Shown here one piece after another: positions 61,541 through 64,000 of a stretch of 64,000 nucleotides of DNA (positions within the stretch are counted from its first letter, which is position 1; the number at the start of each line of letters is the position of its first letter). The notes beneath the pieces are model-generated. The model did no database searches and was not told the DNA's origin. It saw nothing but the letters and a program-made list of their open reading frames with translations. Origin of the DNA: an uncultured SAR116 cluster alpha proteobacterium. Lineage in GTDB: Bacteria; Pseudomonadota; Alphaproteobacteria; Puniceispirillales; Puniceispirillaceae. The position numbers and the translations under genes are program-made. Where the stretch lies: assembly GCA_902559985.1 (NCBI GenBank), contig CACEJY010000002.1, forward strand, positions 1 to 64,000, given 5' to 3'.

Positions 61541-63157
61541 ATGAATAGTGATGAACTAAAAAACCTTCTTCCCGAGGGTAGCTTAATCAGTACTCAAAGT
61601 GGTCACGCAGGAGGTGGCTTTTGGCCGTTGTCTAATCAACAACGGTTCCTGCTTTCTAATCATATAACGAATGCCTGCTTGCATTTTTTGGATCAGAGAA
61701 GTGGTTCTGATTTGGGTGATTTGGCTCTTCTTACTTTTGGCAAGTTTATTGGAAAAGCTATACATTGGTGCGAACTAGGTGAGCTGTTACAATTTGAACG
61801 AGCGCATGGGCTTTTCATTGAGGGGCAAAGTGCTGATTTGGTCAATTTACGAAGCATCCTCGCAGGTGAGCCCCCCATATCAACAGTCGCTTCCAAGATT
61901 AACAATGCATTCTACCCACACGGCTTTTTGCTGAGATTGCGGGCATTCTTGCGTGGTTATACATTTTCAAAGGTTTTGGATTTGCCCAGTTATATTTTCA
62001 GAAAGAGCCAATCAGTAGCAATTTCCCATAATGAACTTTTAATTGCTGATGCACGACACAAAGGTCTCAATCACAAGTTTACTCATGCAGAAACACTCCT
62101 TCATATGATCAGGAAATTGCCGGAGGAAAGTGTCAATCCGCAGCTTAGGGTAGAAATTAACGAGGCAGCGAAGGCGTTAAGCGATCAGATTAGCCAATGC
62201 CTTAATGTGGACGGTGACATATGCCGGGCCGTTAAATCAATGTTACGAACTCTGATAACATCCTCGTTGAGGGAGGCATGTTTAGATTGGAACCGTGCGA
62301 AGTCAGCATCGTTTATTCCAAAAAACCTCTTCTGTGCAACATTGGGAAATTATGCTGTTCGCTTGATTTGCATGTCTTCATCAAGACAAGGGGGGCATGT
62401 CACAGCATATGGGCATGGGCATTTTTCTGGATTGGCGGGTCAAATTGAGAGTTTTTTGATGAGCGACGTTTGTATCGCAGATGTCTATGTCGTTGAGACA
62501 CAGCAATGCGCATCGAATTTATCTCAACAGCTCAAAAGAATTCCGTATAAATCTCTTGTGCGGGCGAGTGTAAAGGGGTTTAAGGGGCCGTCTCCAATAC
62601 AGTCTTGGGTTGATCAGTTAGAGACCCGTACGCTAAACACCAAAAGTCCAAAAATTTTGTACCTGCCAACAATTCTCCTTGGTGCCAGACAGCTTTTCCC
62701 ACCTTTGTTACCTGATGCTATTTATCTAGACTGGCAATTTAAGCTCGCACAAGAGATGAGTGATGCTGGTTTTGATTTGACGATTCGGCCCCACCCCGAG
62801 GGTGCATATGAAGGCAAACCACACCCTCTTGGAAATGTCTTTAAAATTGAAAATAGACTTTTTGAGAATTGTTTGTCTGATTATGACATTCTTATTTTTG
62901 ATTATGGGCAAAGTACAACTTTTGCAAAAGCACTTTGTACGAAAATGCCAATGATTTACTTACATCTTGGCACGAGCATTCATAACCCGAAAGTTGATAA
63001 AATGATTGGTGAAAGATGCTTGAGAATTGACGTTGAATTTGACGAAAATAATAACCCAATACTGCCAATATCGATGCCGAGCTTAGCCACTGCTCAAGAG
63101 AATGCGAGCGCAGTCAATATTGCTAAATTCCAAAAAATTTTGATGGGAAAAGATTGA
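61541..63157 (+). CDS. putative glycosyltransferase-like surface carbohydrate biosynthesis protein
   Basis: GT-B-like C-terminus (TIRPHPEG...YDILIFDYGQSTTFAKALCTKMPMIYLH); N-terminus unrecognised. Confidence 0.55.
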   Translation: MNSDELKNLLPEGSLISTQSGHAGGGFWPLSNQQRFLLSNHITNACLHFLDQRSGSDLGDLALLTFGKFIGKAIHWCELGELLQFERAHGLFIEGQSADLVNLRSILAGEPPISTVASKINNAFYPHGFLLRLRAFLRGYTFSKVLDLPSYIFRKSQSVAISHNELLIADARHKGLNHKFTHAETLLHMIRKLPEESVNPQLRVEINEAAKALSDQISQCLNVDGDICRAVKSMLRTLITSSLREACLDWNRAKSASFIPKNLFCATLGNYAVRLICMSSSRQGGHVTAYGHGHFSGLAGQIESFLMSDVCIADVYVVETQQCASNLSQQLKRIPYKSLVRASVKGFKGPSPIQSWVDQLETRTLNTKSPKILYLPTILLGARQLFPPLLPDAIYLDWQFKLAQEMSDAGFDLTIRPHPEGAYEGKPHPLGNVFKIENRLFENCLSDYDILIFDYGQSTTFAKALCTKMPMIYLHLGTSIHNPKVDKMIGERCLRIDVEFDENNNPILPISMPSLATAQENASAVNIAKFQKILMGKD

Positions 63158-63229
63158 GAATGATAGATTTTTAATTTTCTATTTTTTGAGGCTTGTTGCT
63201 ATAAATTCTTGCTAGAACGCCTCGCCCTA

Positions 63230-63460
63230 TCATGTTTGCTTGGAAGTTTTTGGTAACAATTGCTCCCGTCCTATTATAGGATTATTACCGACTTTTATAT
63301 CTGACAAAATTTTAGAATTTGTGCCCACAAACACTCTAACTTCTTGGGTTGCCCGTCTAGGTAAAGTTGCGCGAGGCACTATAGTATAAAAGTTTCCAAT
63401 GCTTTTATCATGCATGATTGTGCAGCCCAAATTCAATTTAATGCATCTTCTAGGGTGCAA
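63230..63460 (-). pseudogene. hexapeptide (left-handed beta-helix) acyltransferase relic, NeuD/PglD-like
   Basis: GCTIMHDKSIGNFYTIVPRATLPRRATQEVRVFVGTNSKILSDIKVGNNPIIGREQLL, truncated and partly scrambled. Confidence 0.5.
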
Positions 63461-63477
63461 TTGGTAAACACAAATGT

Positions 63478-63775
63478 TGAGTATTGCACAATTAAGCCCC
63501 TAGAATTCTCTAGATCATTGTCAGAGTTTTCGACGATTGCTGAAATGAACTCAAAGCCGAGGACACGATAAAATTTATCTAGTTTTTCTTTCTGGTCTGG
63601 ACTATCGAAACCTACATATGGATGTCTTACCGGTTATTGTTTCAGAGTCGCGGGCGTTTCAATGTTAAAAGGCGTTGTGTTGGGTTTTTTTGAGGGGATA
63701 TCTCTACAATCTCCACTACCTTAAAATTTGTTTTACGTGCTAAAAGTTTCAGCTCGTCTGTGGCACAGGCCAACG
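63478..63775 (-). pseudogene. decayed coding fragments, family unrecognised
   Basis: Reverse-strand pieces PVRHPYVGFDSPDQKEKLDKFYRVLGFEFISAIVENSDNDLENSRGLIVQYSTFVFTNCT and ACATDELKLLARKTNFKVVEIVEISPQKNPTQRLLTLKRPRL*, separated by frame breaks. Confidence 0.3.
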
Positions 63776-64000
63776 TATAGGTTTAGCCATCGCGCTTTGT
63801 TAAATCTTTAATAGCAACAAGATTTCAAATTGAGATGTTGAGAATATAGACAGTACAGTATAGATAAAGTCAAAGACGCAATAAAAACTCTCAATAAGAT
63901 GGTCCAATCAGTGTCTTTAATGTGCTGGGGTTGGGGTGCGCAGCAAAGATTATATACTTTCGACTCTAATGAGATAATTTAATTTTGGCCAATGTTGCGA

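Overview
The 64 kb window looks like an alphaproteobacterial chromosome (inferred from gene content and the tRNA-Met sequence). It has four parts. (1) About 1-9 kb is core genome: the rpoN 3' end, an M23 endopeptidase next to three tandem bactofilins, a fRMsr-like GAF protein, a TetR regulator, a voltage-gated K+ channel and tRNA-Met(CAT). (2) About 9.1-19.95 kb is an accessory island bracketed by an imperfect 90-bp direct repeat that carries three helically phased TGTGAC boxes. It contains a tyrosine-recombinase relic, a multicopper oxidase/cytochrome c/cytochrome c'/CutA group, and a DUF4956-CotH-VTC cassette. (3) About 20-44 kb is a surface-glycan locus: a CDP-hexose branch with C-methyltransferase and aminotransferase, a flippase-like/O-antigen-ligase fusion, a methyltransferase-GT2 fusion, GDP-fucose genes, a UDP-sugar dehydrogenase and AsnB. 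(4) About 44.9-63.2 kb is a long co-directional run: a sulfate-activation module containing a pyruvate-kinase paralogue, an ABC flippase, and a pseudaminic-acid-type pathway. In that pathway pseB and pseC are each frameshifted exactly at a poly-G tract (G10 and G9; G8 restores frame in both), and PseG is fused to a formyltransferase domain with no PseH visible. The leading candidates for follow-up are the paired poly-G switches, the PseG-formyltransferase fusion, the ATP-sulfurylase/APS-kinase/pyruvate-kinase operon, the LPG_synthase_TM-Wzy/WaaL fusion and the repeat-bounded island. All family calls come from motif reading only; no searches were run.
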